From Acidovorax sp. DW039 (lineage in GTDB: Bacteria > Pseudomonadota > Gammaproteobacteria > Burkholderiales > Burkholderiaceae_C), in the NCBI RefSeq assembly GCF_037101375.1, contig NZ_AP029019.1, positions 1,922,001-1,986,000 of the forward strand: 64,000 bases of DNA, in the 5' to 3' direction. Both the position numbers and the translations under genes were made by a program. Shown piece after piece: positions 27,118 through 37,473 of this stretch. A model generated the notes under the pieces. It ran no database searches. It saw only the letters and a list, made by a program, of their open reading frames with translations, and was not told the DNA's origin. Numbering within the stretch: the stretch's first letter is position 1; each line of letters starts with the position of its first letter.

Positions 27118-28632
27118 ATGCCAACCCATTCCGTTTCTCCTGCGTTCGCCCTTGTCTCGCGCCAGAAGGGGCGCATGCTCTGGTGGGTTCTCCTGGCCAT
27201 TTTGCTGGCGCTGGCCGGTGCGGGGGGCTGGTGGTGGAGGCAGCAACAGGCGGCAGGCGCAGCTGGCGCTTCGGGCCCTGCGGGCGCGTCCTCAGGGCAG
27301 GCCAGGGGGCCGGGGCGCTTCAGCGGGGCAGGGGCGGCGCAGCCCGTGTCTGTGGGCGTGGTGCAAAGGCAGGATGTCCGCGTCATGGTCAGCGCCATTG
27401 GCACCATGAGCGCCCGCGCCACCGCAGTGGTGCGGGCCAAGGCATCGGGCGAGCTGCTGTCCATCAAGTTCAAAGAGGGCGATGAGGTCAAGCCCGGGCA
27501 GTTGCTGGCAGAGATTGACCCGCGCAGCTACCAGGCCACCCTGACCCAGGCCCAGGGCAACCTGCAGCGCGATCAGGCGCAACTGAAAAACGCGCAACTG
27601 GATTTGCAGCGTTACCAGGACCTGCTGGCCAAAGACTCGATTGCCGCGCAGCAGGTAGATACGCAAAAAGCCCTGGTGCGACAACTGGAAGGCACGGTGG
27701 CGGCCGATCAGGCGCAGGTGGATGCAGCCAAGCTGCAGTTGAGCTACACCCGCATCACCGCGCCCATTGGTGGTCGCCTGGGGTTGCGGCAGGCCGACCG
27801 GGGCAATGTCGTGGGGCCGTCTGATGCAGCAGGCATTGTCACCATCACCCAGGTGCGCCCCATTGATGCGGTTTTCTCTGTGCCCGAGGCGCAGTTGGTG
27901 GCCATCAACCAGCGTCTGGCCAGCGGTGCCAGCCTGCCCGTGGAGTTGTGGGATCGAGAGCAAAAGCAGCGGCTGGCCCGTGGCCGCCTGGGCGCAGTAG
28001 ACAACGCCATCGACGCGACCACCGGCACTATCAAGGCCAAGGCAGCGTTTGAGAATGAAGAGGGCCTGCTTTTTCCCAATCAGTTCGTCAACGTGAGGCT
28101 GCAGGTCAACCTGCTCAAGGATGTGCTCACCGTGCCCGGCACTGCCATCCAGAACAATTACGTGTACCTGGTGCGACCCGACGGCACCGTCACGCAGCGG
28201 CGCATTCGGGTGGGTGTGGCAGATGGCGAGCGGGTGAGTGTGGAGGGCGATCTGCAAGAGGGCGACCAGGTGGTGACCGACGGCATCGACCGTCTGCGCG
28301 AAGGTGCCAAGGTGGCCGTGATTGACAGCGGTGCAGCCACCCGCGCCGACGCAGCCGCGCAGGACGCTGGTGGCCGACGCGCTGCCCTGATGGCCAGCCT
28401 CACCCCTGAAGAGCGCGAGAAAGTAGCCAAGATGACGCCGGAAGAGCGGCGTGCCTTCTTCCGCAACCGGCGCGCTCAGTCGCCCCAAGGGGCCGCCAGT
28501 GGCGCTGCGGCCGCGGGTGTCCCTGGCGTTTCGGCCTCGGGGGCGTCTGCGCCGGTGCGCGGGGCTTCGGCGGCTGCATCTGCTGCGCCCGCTGCATCTC
28601 CCGCCGCTGCAGGCTCCGCGCCCGTGCGTTGA
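27118..28632 (+). CDS. mdtA: RND efflux periplasmic adaptor (MdtA/MuxA type)
   Basis: 504 aa from the ATG at 27118. A single N-terminal anchor (LLAILLALAGAGGWWW) is followed by the membrane-fusion layout: lipoyl half (KASGELLSIKFKEGDEVKPGQ), a coiled-coil hairpin (about 135-190), the second lipoyl half (YTRITAPIGGRLG), beta-barrel and membrane-proximal parts. It links the inner-membrane RND pumps to the outer-membrane channel. An unusual C-terminal tail holds SLTPEEREKVAKMTPEERR, then about 50 Ala/Ser/Gly/Pro-rich residues. It starts the MdtABC-OMF operon. Confidence 0.9.
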   Translation: MPTHSVSPAFALVSRQKGRMLWWVLLAILLALAGAGGWWWRQQQAAGAAGASGPAGASSGQARGPGRFSGAGAAQPVSVGVVQRQDVRVMVSAIGTMSARATAVVRAKASGELLSIKFKEGDEVKPGQLLAEIDPRSYQATLTQAQGNLQRDQAQLKNAQLDLQRYQDLLAKDSIAAQQVDTQKALVRQLEGTVAADQAQVDAAKLQLSYTRITAPIGGRLGLRQADRGNVVGPSDAAGIVTITQVRPIDAVFSVPEAQLVAINQRLASGASLPVELWDREQKQRLARGRLGAVDNAIDATTGTIKAKAAFENEEGLLFPNQFVNVRLQVNLLKDVLTVPGTAIQNNYVYLVRPDGTVTQRRIRVGVADGERVSVEGDLQEGDQVVTDGIDRLREGAKVAVIDSGAATRADAAAQDAGGRRAALMASLTPEEREKVAKMTPEERRAFFRNRRAQSPQGAASGAAAAGVPGVSASGASAPVRGASAAASAAPAASPAAAGSAPVR

Positions 28633-28699
28633 GCGTTAGCGCTTTCGTGTTCACGCGCTCCGCCCGCCGCGCCCAGCAGGCCCTGTTGCCGCCTTTGTC

Positions 28700-31600
28700 A
28701 TGAACCTGTCCCGCCTCTTCATCCTGCGCCCCATCGCCACATCGCTGCTGATGGTGGCGCTGCTCATCTCGGGCTTGCTGGCGTATCGGCTGCTGCCCAT
28801 CTCGGCCCTGCCGGAGGTGGACTACCCCACCATCCAGGTCACCACGCTCTACCCCGGTGCCAGCCCCGATGTGATGACCTCCAACGTCACCGCCCCGCTG
28901 GAGCGGCAGTTTGGTCAGATGCCGGGTCTGTCGCAGATGTCGTCCACCAGCTCGGGCGGGGCGTCGGTCATCACGCTGCGGTTTGCGCTCGACATGTCGA
29001 TGGACGTGGCCGAGCAGCAGGTGCAGGCCGCCATCAATGCGGGCAGCAACCTGTTGCCCAGCGACCTGCCCATGCCCCCCATCTACAGCAAGGTCAACCC
29101 GGCCGATGCGCCTGTGCTCACCCTGGCCATCACCTCGCCCTCGCTGCCCGTCATCCGCCTGAACGACCTGGTGGAGAACCGCCTTGCGCCCAAGCTCTCG
29201 CAGGTCAACGGCGTGGGGCTGGTGGCCATTGCGGGCGGGCGCCGCCCGGCAGTGCGCATCCAGGCGAATCCTACGGCGTTGGCCAACCTGGGCTTGACGC
29301 TGGAAGATGTGCGCACTGCCATTGCCGCCGCCAACGTCAAGCAGGCCAAGGGCGGTTTTGACGGGCCCGCGCGCGCCTCCACCATCGATGCCAACGACCA
29401 GCTCCAGTCCGCGCAGGAATACCGTGAGCTGATCCTGGGCTTCAAAAACGGCAATCCCATCCGCCTGCGCGACGTGGCCCAGACGGTGGACGACGCGGAA
29501 AACACGCGTCTGGCTGCCTGGGCAGGTACGCCTGAGACGGGATCCAAGTCGGGCGTCATCCTCAACATCCGGCGGCAACCCGGTGCCAACGTGATTGACA
29601 CGGTAGACCGCATCAAAGCCCTGCTGCCACAGCTACAGGCCACCTTGCCCGCTTCCATGGATGTGCAGGTGCTTACCGACCGCACTACCACCATCCGCGC
29701 TTCGGTCAAAGACATGCAGGTCGAACTGGCCCTGGCCATCGGGCTGGTGGTCGCGGTGATTTTCGTGTTTCTGCGCAGCGCATCGGCCACGCTCATCCCC
29801 AGCTTTGCCGTGCCTCTGTCGTTGGTGGGTACCTTTGGCGTGATGTACCTGGCGGGGTTTTCGCTCAACAACCTCACGCTCATGGCGCTCACCATTTCCA
29901 CCGGCTTTGTGGTGGACGACGCCATCGTCATGATCGAGAACATTGCCCGCTACGTGGAAGAGGGCGAGCCACCGCTACAGGCCGCCCTCAAGGGAGCCAA
30001 GCAGATTGGCTTCACCATCATCTCGCTCACCATCTCGCTCATTGCGGTGTTGATTCCGCTGCTGTTCATGGGCGATGTGGTGGGGCGGCTGTTCCATGAA
30101 TTTGCCATCACCATGGCGGTGGCCATTTTGCTGTCGGCCGTGGTGTCACTCACGCTCACGCCCATGCTGTGCGCCCGCCTGCTGCGCCACACGCCTGAAG
30201 AAAGCCATGGCCGCCTTTACCGCGCCACTGGCCGTTTCTTCGACGGCATGATCGCCCAGTATGGCAGTGCACTGGCCCGCGTGCTCAATCACCGGGGGCT
30301 GACCTGGCTGGCGTTTGGTGCCACGCTGGCCCTCACTGTCGTGCTGTATTTGGTGGTGCCCAAGGGATTTTTTCCGGTGCAGGACACGGGCACGCTGCAG
30401 GCCACCACCGAGGCCGACCAGTCCATTTCTTTCGCGGCTATGGCCGAGCGTCAGCAGCGGCTGGCAGAGCGCATCCTGCAAGACCCCGCCGTCAAAAGCG
30501 TCTCGTCTTTTATCGGGGTTGACGGTGCCAACACCACGCTCAACACGGGCCGACTGCTCATTGATCTCAAGCCCCACGAACAGCGCGAACGTGCCAGCGT
30601 GGTGCTGCGCCGCCTTGCCGATGAAACACGCGATATCGCAGGCATTCGTCTCTATGCCCAGCCGGTGCAAGACCTGACCATTGAAGACCGCGTGGCGCGC
30701 ACGCAGTACCAGTTGCTGGTCTCGTCTCCCGACATGGCCCAGTTGCAGAGCAGCACTGCCGAGCTGGTGCAGCGCATGCGCGCCTTGCCTCAGCTGGCGG
30801 ATGTGACCAGTGACCTCCAAAACCAGGGCTTGCAGGCCTTTGTGCAAATCGACCGCGCCCAGGCCAGCCGTCTGGGCGTGACGGTGTCAGGCATCGACAC
30901 CGCGCTGTACAACGCCTTTGGCCAGCGGCTCATTTCCACCATCTTCACCCAGTCCAACCAATACCGTGTGGTGTTGGAGGTTGCGCCGCAGTTCAAGCTG
31001 GGGCCTGAGGCTTTGAACAGCATCTACGTCACGTCGAGCGCAGGCAAGCCCGTGGCCTTGTCATCGGTGGCCCGCATTGAAGAGCGGGCCATGCCCCTGG
31101 CGGTGAACCATGTGGGGCAGTTGCCTGCAGCCACCATCTCGTTCAACACCGCGCCGGGCGTGGCTTTGGGCGATGCGGTCAAAGCCATCCAGGCCGAGCA
31201 GGCTGCCGCGCGCGAGGCGGGGCAGTTGCCGTTGTCGGTGGACATGAACTTCCAGGGCGCGGCGCTGGCCTTCCAGGCGTCGCTGTCCAACACGCTGCTG
31301 CTGATTCTGGCGGCGGTCATCACCATGTACATCGTGCTGGGTGTGCTGTATGAGAGCACGATTCACCCGGTCACCATCCTCTCGACTTTGCCCTCTGCGG
31401 GTGTGGGTGCGCTGCTGGCGCTGTGGATGGCGGGGCTGGATGTGGACATCGTGGCGGTGATCGGCATCGTGCTCTTGATCGGTATCGTCAAGAAGAACGC
31501 GATCATGATGATCGACTTTGCACTGGAGGCGCAGCGCGACCAGGGGCTGCCTGCGCGTGAAGCCATTTACCAGGCTTGTTTGTTGCGGTTTCGGCCGATT

Positions 31601-31807
31601 TTGATGACGACGCTGGCGGCTTTGCTGGGTGCTTTGCCTTTGATGTTGGGCACAGGGGTGGGCAGTGAGTTGCGGCATCCGCTGGGGGTGACGATGGTGG
31701 GGGGGCTGATCGTGAGCCAGTTGCTCACGCTGTTTACGACGCCGGTGATTTATTTGACGTTTGAGGGGTGGGCTGAGAGGTGGCGGGCGCGTAGGGGGGC
31801 TGTGTGA
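28700..31807 (+). CDS. mdtB: RND multidrug efflux permease (MdtB/MuxB type)
   Basis: A 1035-aa inner-membrane trimeric pump. The N-terminal [17 protein letters not shown] helix, the proton-relay Asp pair in [14 protein letters not shown], and the conserved Lys region [12 protein letters not shown] are all intact. Two large periplasmic loops separate the 12 predicted TM helices. Two different permease genes after one adaptor match MdtABC/MuxABC systems, where the permeases form a heterotrimer and export drugs, bile salts or novobiocin-like compounds. It begins 67 bp after the adaptor gene. Confidence 0.93.
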   Translation: MNLSRLFILRPIATSLLMVALLISGLLAYRLLPISALPEVDYPTIQVTTLYPGASPDVMTSNVTAPLERQFGQMPGLSQMSSTSSGGASVITLRFALDMSMDVAEQQVQAAINAGSNLLPSDLPMPPIYSKVNPADAPVLTLAITSPSLPVIRLNDLVENRLAPKLSQVNGVGLVAIAGGRRPAVRIQANPTALANLGLTLEDVRTAIAAANVKQAKGGFDGPARASTIDANDQLQSAQEYRELILGFKNGNPIRLRDVAQTVDDAENTRLAAWAGTPETGSKSGVILNIRRQPGANVIDTVDRIKALLPQLQATLPASMDVQVLTDRTTTIRASVKDMQVELALAIGLVVAVIFVFLRSASATLIPSFAVPLSLVGTFGVMYLAGFSLNNLTLMALTISTGFVVDDAIVMIENIARYVEEGEPPLQAALKGAKQIGFTIISLTISLIAVLIPLLFMGDVVGRLFHEFAITMAVAILLSAVVSLTLTPMLCARLLRHTPEESHGRLYRATGRFFDGMIAQYGSALARVLNHRGLTWLAFGATLALTVVLYLVVPKGFFPVQDTGTLQATTEADQSISFAAMAERQQRLAERILQDPAVKSVSSFIGVDGANTTLNTGRLLIDLKPHEQRERASVVLRRLADETRDIAGIRLYAQPVQDLTIEDRVARTQYQLLVSSPDMAQLQSSTAELVQRMRALPQLADVTSDLQNQGLQAFVQIDRAQASRLGVTVSGIDTALYNAFGQRLISTIFTQSNQYRVVLEVAPQFKLGPEALNSIYVTSSAGKPVALSSVARIEERAMPLAVNHVGQLPAATISFNTAPGVALGDAVKAIQAEQAAAREAGQLPLSVDMNFQGAALAFQASLSNTLLLILAAVITMYIVLGVLYESTIHPVTILSTLPSAGVGALLALWMAGLDVDIVAVIGIVLLIGIVKKNAIMMIDFALEAQRDQGLPAREAIYQACLLRFRPILMTTLAALLGALPLMLGTGVGSELRHPLGVTMVGGLIVSQLLTLFTTPVIYLTFEGWAERWRARRGAV

Positions 31808-31821
31808 TGAGTGCTCCTTTT

Positions 31822-31861
31822 TTGGTAGCTGGTTGCGCTTGCTGTATAAGCGCTAGAGGCC
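31822..31861 (+). repeat. Comamonadaceae-type interspersed repeat, copy 3
   Basis: GGTAGCTGGTTGCGCTTG then CTGTATAAGCGCTAGAGGCC, starting 14 bp after the first RND gene. With copy 4 (32663-32704), in the same orientation, it brackets the large palindromic element. Confidence 0.8.
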
Positions 31862-31869
31862 TTTTTGGC

Positions 31870-32588
31870 TTCATGCCTTTGCATGGGGCGGGAGCCGGGG
31901 AGTGCGCCCGGCAGCGCAGTAACTTTCTTTTGCTTCGCCAAAAGAAAGTCACCAAAGAAAAGGCGACCCCGCTGTCTGCGTCCCCTGCGCTTCGCTACGG
32001 GGTAACCTGCGGTGCTCGCGGGCGGGGTGCGCCGCAGAACTCGCTGCGCGCTGACGCGCTCCGCTCAAACAACTGCGGCGAGTCAGTTCACGAAGCGCGT
32101 GTGTCCTGCGGCACACGCGCCACCCCGCCCGCTGCGCTCCTCGGCGCATACAGAGGGGATGGGGAGCGGACATCCATTCGGGCCATTGCTTCGCTCGGCC
32201 CTCCGTTGTGGGCGCAAGCGCCTCGCGCTGGACGCGGAACTGGCAGGGTCGAGCGCAGCGACGACCCGAACGGCTGTTTGGCTGTTCGGCTCCCCAACCC
32301 CCTGCTGGCTGCGCCTGCGGCGGTGCGGTTGCGGGGTGGCATGGGCGTCGAAGCGCCCATGCTTCGTCAACTGACTCGCCGGGGTTGTCCGAGCGGCGCT
32401 GCGCAGCAGCAAAGCGAGTTCCACGGCGCACCCCGCAGCCGCACCGCCGCAGGTTTGCCCCTTCGCACCGCGAAGGGGGCGCAGACTGGGGGTCGCCTTC
32501 TTTTGCCTTCTTTTCTTGGCGAAGCAAGAAAAGAAGGTGCGCCGCCGGGCGCATATCCCGGCACCCGCCCTCAGCATAGGCATGCCAC
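31870..32588. repeat. ~720-bp near-palindromic non-coding element
   Basis: The two halves are extensive inverted repeats around a centre near 32230. At the tips, GGCGGGAGCCGGGG...GCGCCCGGC (from 31888) pairs with the end near 32575. Next, AACTTTCTTTTGCTTCGCC (31921 on) and AAAGGCGACCCC pair with GGGGTCGCC and CTTCTTTTCTTGGCGAAGC (32489-32525). Further in, GCGGGGTGCGCCGCAGAACT (32023 on) and GGCGAGTCAGTT pair with AACTGACTCGCC (32369 on) and GGCGCACCCCGC. ORFs inside it on both strands are by-products of the palindrome. Similar-looking elements are, as I recall, widespread in Acidovorax and Xanthomonas-like genomes. It interrupts the RND operon between its two permease genes. Confidence 0.8.
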
Positions 32589-32609
32589 CCCATCAACCCA
32601 CAAGCCCCA

Positions 32610-32635
32610 GCTTCGACAAGCTCAGCCCGAACGGG
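32610..32635. repeat. REP-like sequence (CTTCGACAAGCTCAGCCCGAACGG)
   Basis: Reverse-translated, this sequence reads the familiar VRAELVEA peptide that appears spuriously in many GC-rich genomes. It is a common proteobacterial extragenic repeat with dyad symmetry. Here it lies just outside the large palindrome and before repeat copy 4. Confidence 0.65.
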
Positions 32636-32662
32636 TAGTTGCATTGCCTGCAAATACTATCA

Positions 32663-32704
32663 ATTTGATAGCTGCCTGCGCTCATTCTATAAGCGCTAGA
32701 GACC
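32663..32704 (+). repeat. Comamonadaceae-type interspersed repeat, copy 4
   Basis: ATTTGATAGCTGCCTGCGCT then CATTCTATAAGCGCTAGAGACC. It lies 31 bp upstream of the second permease gene and in the same orientation as copy 3. Confidence 0.8.
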
Positions 32705-32735
32705 AAAAACATCTTAAAAACCAGAGGCCCGCCCC

Positions 32736-35700
32736 ATGAGCCTCTCCACCCCCTTCATCCACCGCCCCATCGCCACCATGCTCCTCACCCTGGGCCTGGC
32801 CCTGGTGGGTGCGGTGTCGTACTTCCTGCTGCCTGTGGCCCCGCTGCCGCAGGTCGATTACCCCACCATCTCCGTCAGCGCCAGCCTGCCCGGTGCCAGC
32901 CCTGACACAGTCGCTGCCACCGTCGCCACGCCGCTGGAGCGGGCGCTGGGCTCCATTGCCGGGGTCAATGAAATCACCTCGCGCTCCATCCTGGGCAGCA
33001 CCAACATCACCCTGCAGTTTGACCTGAACCGCGACGTAGACAGTGCCGCACGCGACGTGCAGGCCGCCATCAACGCCGCGCGCACGCTGCTGCCCACGGG
33101 CATGCCCAGCAATCCGACCTACCGCAAGGTCAACCCGGCGGATTCGCCCATCATGATCCTGGCGCTCACGTCCAGCTCGCTCACGCGGGGGCAGATGTAC
33201 GACGCTGCCTCCACCGTGCTGGCGCAAAAGCTCTCGCAGGTGGAAGGGGTGGGGCAAGCCACCGTCAGTGGCGGGGCGCTGCCTGCAGTGCGGGTGTCGC
33301 TCGATCCGGTACGGCTCGCGGCCAACGGGGTGTCGCTGGAGCAGGTGCGCAGCGCCATCACCACCACCAACGCCAACCGCCCGCTGGGTGCGGTGGAGCG
33401 TGAAGACCATTACTGGCAAATCGCCGCCAACGACCAGGCCCGCGTGGCGGCTGATTACGCGCCGCTGGTGCTGCGCTGGAAGGATGGCAATGCCATCCGC
33501 CTGTCGGACGTGGCCGATGTGACCGACTCGGTGCAGGACGTGCGCAACTTTGGCGTGGCCAATGGCAAGCCGGCCATCCTGCTGCAGGTGTTCAAGCAGC
33601 CCGGTGCCAACATTCTGGAGGCCGTAGACCGCGTGCGTGCGTTGCTGCCCCAGTTGCAGGCCTCCATCCCCGCGGCCATTGACATTGAGATCGTGTCTGA
33701 CCGCACGCCCACGCTGCGCGCATCCGTCAAGGAGGTGGAGCACACGCTGGTGATTGCGGTGGCGCTGGTGATCCTGGTGGTGTTTCTGTTCCTGCGCAAC
33801 GGGCGCGCCACGCTCATCCCGGCAGTGGCCGTGCCGGTGTCGCTGGCGGGCACGTTTGGGGTCATGTATCTGGCGGGGTACACGCTGGACAACCTCTCGC
33901 TCATGGCGCTGACCATTGCCACCGGGTTTGTGGTGGACGATGCCATTGTGGTGCTCGAAAACATCATGCGTCACATGGAACGGGGCAAGTCGGCGCTGCA
34001 GGCATCGCTCGAAGGCGCGCGCGAGATTGGCTTCACCGTGGTCTCCATGAGCATTTCCCTCATCGCGGTGTTTGTGCCCATCCTGTTCATGGGCGGCATC
34101 GTGGGGCGGTTCTTTCGTGAATTTGCCATCGTCATGTCGGCGGCCATTCTGGTGTCGCTGGTGGTCTCTCTCACCACCACCCCCATGATGTGTGCGGCCC
34201 TGCTGCGCCCGCATGCAGCGCGTTCCCCGGGCGTCGGCGCGTCAAGTCGCTGGGCTCGGTTCTCGGCCTGGGTGGATCGGTGGCAGGTGCGGGGCCTGCG
34301 CGGCTACCGGCACAGCCTGGCGTGGTGCCTGCGCCACCAACCTGTGGTGCTACTGGTGCTGGCCGGGGTGGTGGGGCTCAATGTGTACCTTTACACCGCC
34401 ATCGACAAAGGCTTCATGCCTGAGCAGGACACGGGTCGCATCTCGGGTTTCATCCGTGCGGACCAGGCCACGTCTTACCAGGCCATGGAGCAGCGGCTGC
34501 AGCGCTTTCTGGCCATCGTGCAGGCAGACCCCGCGGTGGAGTATGTGACCGGCTCCACCGGCGGCTGGCAGCGCAACGCAGCGCAGATGTTCATGACCCT
34601 CAAGCGCGGGCCGGGGCAGGAGTCGTCAGACGTGGTCATTGCGCGGCTGCGTGAGCAGCTCAAGAACGAGCCCGGTGCGCGCCTGTTCATGGTGCCGCAG
34701 CGCGACATCCGCATTGGCGGCAGGCAAAGCAGTGCGTCGTACGACTACACGTTGCAGGCCGACGACATTGCCGAACTGCGCACCTGGGAGCCACGCATAC
34801 GCCAGGTGCTGTCGCAACTGCCTGAGCTGGAGGACGTGAACAGCGATGTATCGGACTACGGCCTGCAGACCACGCTGGTGATTGACCGGGATGCCGCTAC
34901 GCGCCTGGGCCTCACCATGGCGCAGATCGACGCCACGCTGAACGACGCCTTCGGGCAGCGGCAGGTGGGCGTCATCTACAACCCCCTCAACCAGTACCGC
35001 GTGGTGCTGGAGGCAGCGCCGCAATACCTGCAGAGCCCTGAGACGCTGCGCGGCTTTTTCTTCGTCAACAGCGCAGGCCAACAGGTGCCCCTGACGGCGT
35101 TTGCGCGCATCACCGCCACCAATACACCGCTGTCGGTGAACCATGAGCGTGGCACGCCTGCCAGCACGATCAGCTTCAGCCTGGCCCCCGGCGTGTCGCT
35201 GTCGCAGGCGGCTGATGCGGTCAACAACGCGGTGGCCGAGCTGGGCGTGCCGGTGGGGATTCGCGGCACCTTCAGCGGCACGGCGGGGGCCTTTCAATCG
35301 GCCCTGGCGGGGCAACCGCTGCTCATCCTGGCAGCCATCGTCACGATCTATCTGGTGCTGGGCATGCTGTACGAGAACCTGGTGCATCCGTTCACCATCC
35401 TCTCCACGCTGCCTTCTGCGGGCGTGGGCGCACTGCTGGCGCTGATGCTCTTCAAGACCGAGTTCTCGCTCATCGCGCTCATCGGCGTCATCCTGCTGAT
35501 CGGCATCGTCAAGAAGAACGCCATCATGATGATCGACTTTGCACTGTCGCGGCAGCGCAGTGGTGCGCGCAGCGCGGCCCAGTCCATCTACCGTGCCTGC
35601 AGCCTGCGGCTGCGCCCCATCCTCATGACCACCATGGCCGCCATCTTTGGTGCGCTGCCCCTGGCCATCAACCGGGCGGATGGGGCCGAACTGCGCCAGC

Positions 35701-35882
35701 CCCTGGGCATTGCCGTGGTGGGCGGGCTGCTGGTGAGCCAGCTGCTCACCCTCTACACCACACCGGTGGTCTATGTGGCACTGGACCGCTTGCGCCTGCG
35801 CGTGCTCCGCACCGCGGGCCGACTGCGCAGGGGGCGGGGCTCATCCCATGCACCCGCCGCCGCGCTACAAGGAAATGAGTGA
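32736..35882 (+). CDS. mdtC: RND multidrug efflux permease (MdtC/MuxC type)
   Basis: A 1048-aa second RND pump. It has the same hallmarks as the first: HRPIATMLLTLGLALVG start, proton-relay [14 protein letters not shown], and [12 protein letters not shown] with the essential Lys. It is a distinct paralogue, not a duplicate. The family expectation is a mixed trimer with the first permease. Its stop overlaps the start of the outer-membrane factor gene. Unlike typical mdtB-mdtC junctions, over 900 bp of repeats separate it from the first permease, so a private promoter or read-through control is possible. Confidence 0.93.
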   Translation: MSLSTPFIHRPIATMLLTLGLALVGAVSYFLLPVAPLPQVDYPTISVSASLPGASPDTVAATVATPLERALGSIAGVNEITSRSILGSTNITLQFDLNRDVDSAARDVQAAINAARTLLPTGMPSNPTYRKVNPADSPIMILALTSSSLTRGQMYDAASTVLAQKLSQVEGVGQATVSGGALPAVRVSLDPVRLAANGVSLEQVRSAITTTNANRPLGAVEREDHYWQIAANDQARVAADYAPLVLRWKDGNAIRLSDVADVTDSVQDVRNFGVANGKPAILLQVFKQPGANILEAVDRVRALLPQLQASIPAAIDIEIVSDRTPTLRASVKEVEHTLVIAVALVILVVFLFLRNGRATLIPAVAVPVSLAGTFGVMYLAGYTLDNLSLMALTIATGFVVDDAIVVLENIMRHMERGKSALQASLEGAREIGFTVVSMSISLIAVFVPILFMGGIVGRFFREFAIVMSAAILVSLVVSLTTTPMMCAALLRPHAARSPGVGASSRWARFSAWVDRWQVRGLRGYRHSLAWCLRHQPVVLLVLAGVVGLNVYLYTAIDKGFMPEQDTGRISGFIRADQATSYQAMEQRLQRFLAIVQADPAVEYVTGSTGGWQRNAAQMFMTLKRGPGQESSDVVIARLREQLKNEPGARLFMVPQRDIRIGGRQSSASYDYTLQADDIAELRTWEPRIRQVLSQLPELEDVNSDVSDYGLQTTLVIDRDAATRLGLTMAQIDATLNDAFGQRQVGVIYNPLNQYRVVLEAAPQYLQSPETLRGFFFVNSAGQQVPLTAFARITATNTPLSVNHERGTPASTISFSLAPGVSLSQAADAVNNAVAELGVPVGIRGTFSGTAGAFQSALAGQPLLILAAIVTIYLVLGMLYENLVHPFTILSTLPSAGVGALLALMLFKTEFSLIALIGVILLIGIVKKNAIMMIDFALSRQRSGARSAAQSIYRACSLRLRPILMTTMAAIFGALPLAINRADGAELRQPLGIAVVGGLLVSQLLTLYTTPVVYVALDRLRLRVLRTAGRLRRGRGSSHAPAAALQGNE

Positions 35883-37399
35883 TGTCTGATTTGTCTGTTC
35901 TTCTGCCTCGCGCGCTTGCGCCACGCCGCTCTTTGGCCCTTTCTGGCACCACGCTGCTGGCGGCTGCGGTGCTGGCTGCCTGCAGTACCCAGCCGGTGTA
36001 CGAGCGGCCTGCACTGCAGGTTCCTGCACAGTACAAGGAATCGCTGGCCGCCACCGCCGCAGGCGTGTGGCAGCCTGCGCAAGCCGCACAGACTGCGCCA
36101 TCTGCCAGCACAGTGCCTGCTGCATGGTGGACGCTGTATGGCGATGCCACGCTCAATGCCTTGCAAGACCAGGCTGCTGCGGGCAACCAGAACATTGCGC
36201 TTTCGCTGGCTCGGCTGCGCGCCGCGCAGGCGGCGGTGGCCAGCAGCAGTGCAAGCCAGTTGCCCACCCTGGGGGCGACGGCCAGCACATCACGCGCTCG
36301 CAGCGGCACGCAGGCGGCGGATGGCAGCACCAGTGCGCGCTTGAGCACCAGCCATTCGATAGGGCTGAATGCCAGCTGGGAGCTGGACCTGTGGGGCCGC
36401 ATTGCCAGCACCGTAGACGCGGCCCAGGCATCCGCCCAGGCCAGCGCAGACGACCTGGCGGCCATGCGCCTTTCGGTGCAGGCCAGCGTGGCGCAGACCT
36501 ATTTTTCGCTGCGTGCGGCCGAGGCCAATGCGCAGATCCTGCGTGAAACCCTGCAGGCCTATGACCGCAGTTGGGAGCTGACGCGCAACCGCCAGCAGGC
36601 AGGCGTTGCCTCTGTAGCCGATGTGGCGCAGGCCGAGTCGCAATACAAGTCCACCCAGGTGCAGTTGCTGGAGGCTGAAACCACACGCACCCAGCTGGAG
36701 CACGCCCTGGCTGCCCTGGTGGGGCAGGCCCCTGCAAGTTTCAGCGTGCAGCCCACGGGCTTGCTGCCCACGCCACCCACCGTGCCCGCGCAATTGCCAT
36801 CGCAACTGCTGGAGCGCCGCCCCGACATTGCCGCCGCAGAGCGCCGGGTGGCTGCCGCCAACGCGCAAATTGGCGTGGCCAAGGCAGCGTTCTTCCCGGC
36901 CTTGACGCTGACGGGCAGCGCGGGGTACCGCGGCTCGGAGCTGTCGAATCTGTTCAACGCGCCCAACCTGTTCTGGTCCCTGGGGCCGCAGCTGGCGCTA
37001 TCGTTGTTTGACGGCGGTGCGCGCAGCGCCGCAGTGGAGTCGGCCCGCGCTTCCAACGAGCAGGCTGCCGCCACCTATCGGCAGACGGTGCTTACAGCCC
37101 TGCAGGAGGTGGAAGACAACCTGACGGCCGCCGCAGCCCTGGCGCAGGAGCAGCAACTCCAGATGGAGGCGCTGGCGGCTGCACAGCGCGCGCTGGATGT
37201 GGTCAACAACCAGTACCGGGCGGGCACGGTGGGGTATCTGAACGTGATCACAGCGCAGGCCACGGTGCTGTCGGCCCAGCGCAGCCTCACGGATGTGCGC
37301 AACCGCCGCCTGGCAGCCGTCAACACCTTGCTGAAAAACGTGGCTGGAAGCTGGGAGCCTCTGCAGGTACAGGCAAAGACCGCCAGTCAGCCGCAATAG
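35882..37399 (+). CDS. Outer-membrane efflux lipoprotein (NodT/OprM family)
   Basis: 505 aa from the ATG at 35882, with AAGGAAA upstream and a TGATG overlap with mdtC; a GTG at 35879 is in frame. It has a lipoprotein signal with lipobox LAAC, then STQPVYERPALQVP. Two OEP repeats follow, with long coiled-coil stretches (AQASADDLAAMRLSVQASVAQTYFSLR) typical of TolC-like channels. It forms the outer-membrane exit duct of the MdtABC-type pump and closes the operon. Confidence 0.93.
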   Translation: MSDLSVLLPRALAPRRSLALSGTTLLAAAVLAACSTQPVYERPALQVPAQYKESLAATAAGVWQPAQAAQTAPSASTVPAAWWTLYGDATLNALQDQAAAGNQNIALSLARLRAAQAAVASSSASQLPTLGATASTSRARSGTQAADGSTSARLSTSHSIGLNASWELDLWGRIASTVDAAQASAQASADDLAAMRLSVQASVAQTYFSLRAAEANAQILRETLQAYDRSWELTRNRQQAGVASVADVAQAESQYKSTQVQLLEAETTRTQLEHALAALVGQAPASFSVQPTGLLPTPPTVPAQLPSQLLERRPDIAAAERRVAAANAQIGVAKAAFFPALTLTGSAGYRGSELSNLFNAPNLFWSLGPQLALSLFDGGARSAAVESARASNEQAAATYRQTVLTALQEVEDNLTAAAALAQEQQLQMEALAAAQRALDVVNNQYRAGTVGYLNVITAQATVLSAQRSLTDVRNRRLAAVNTLLKNVAGSWEPLQVQAKTASQPQ

Positions 37400-37473
37400 T
37401 GCGAAGGTTTGATGTGACCTTCATCGGGTGCATTCAGTTGGAGGTTCCAACCAGAAACCCCCAACTCAAGGCA

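Noticed and set aside
31804..32739. Open frames on both strands across the palindromic element (311 and 234 codons)
   Set aside because: Both strands are similarly open because the element is a palindrome; composition is unlike proteins and no RBS is present.
32682..34214. 510-codon minus-strand open frame over the second RND gene
   Set aside because: Arg/His/Gly-rich shadow; the plus strand shows clear RND motifs.
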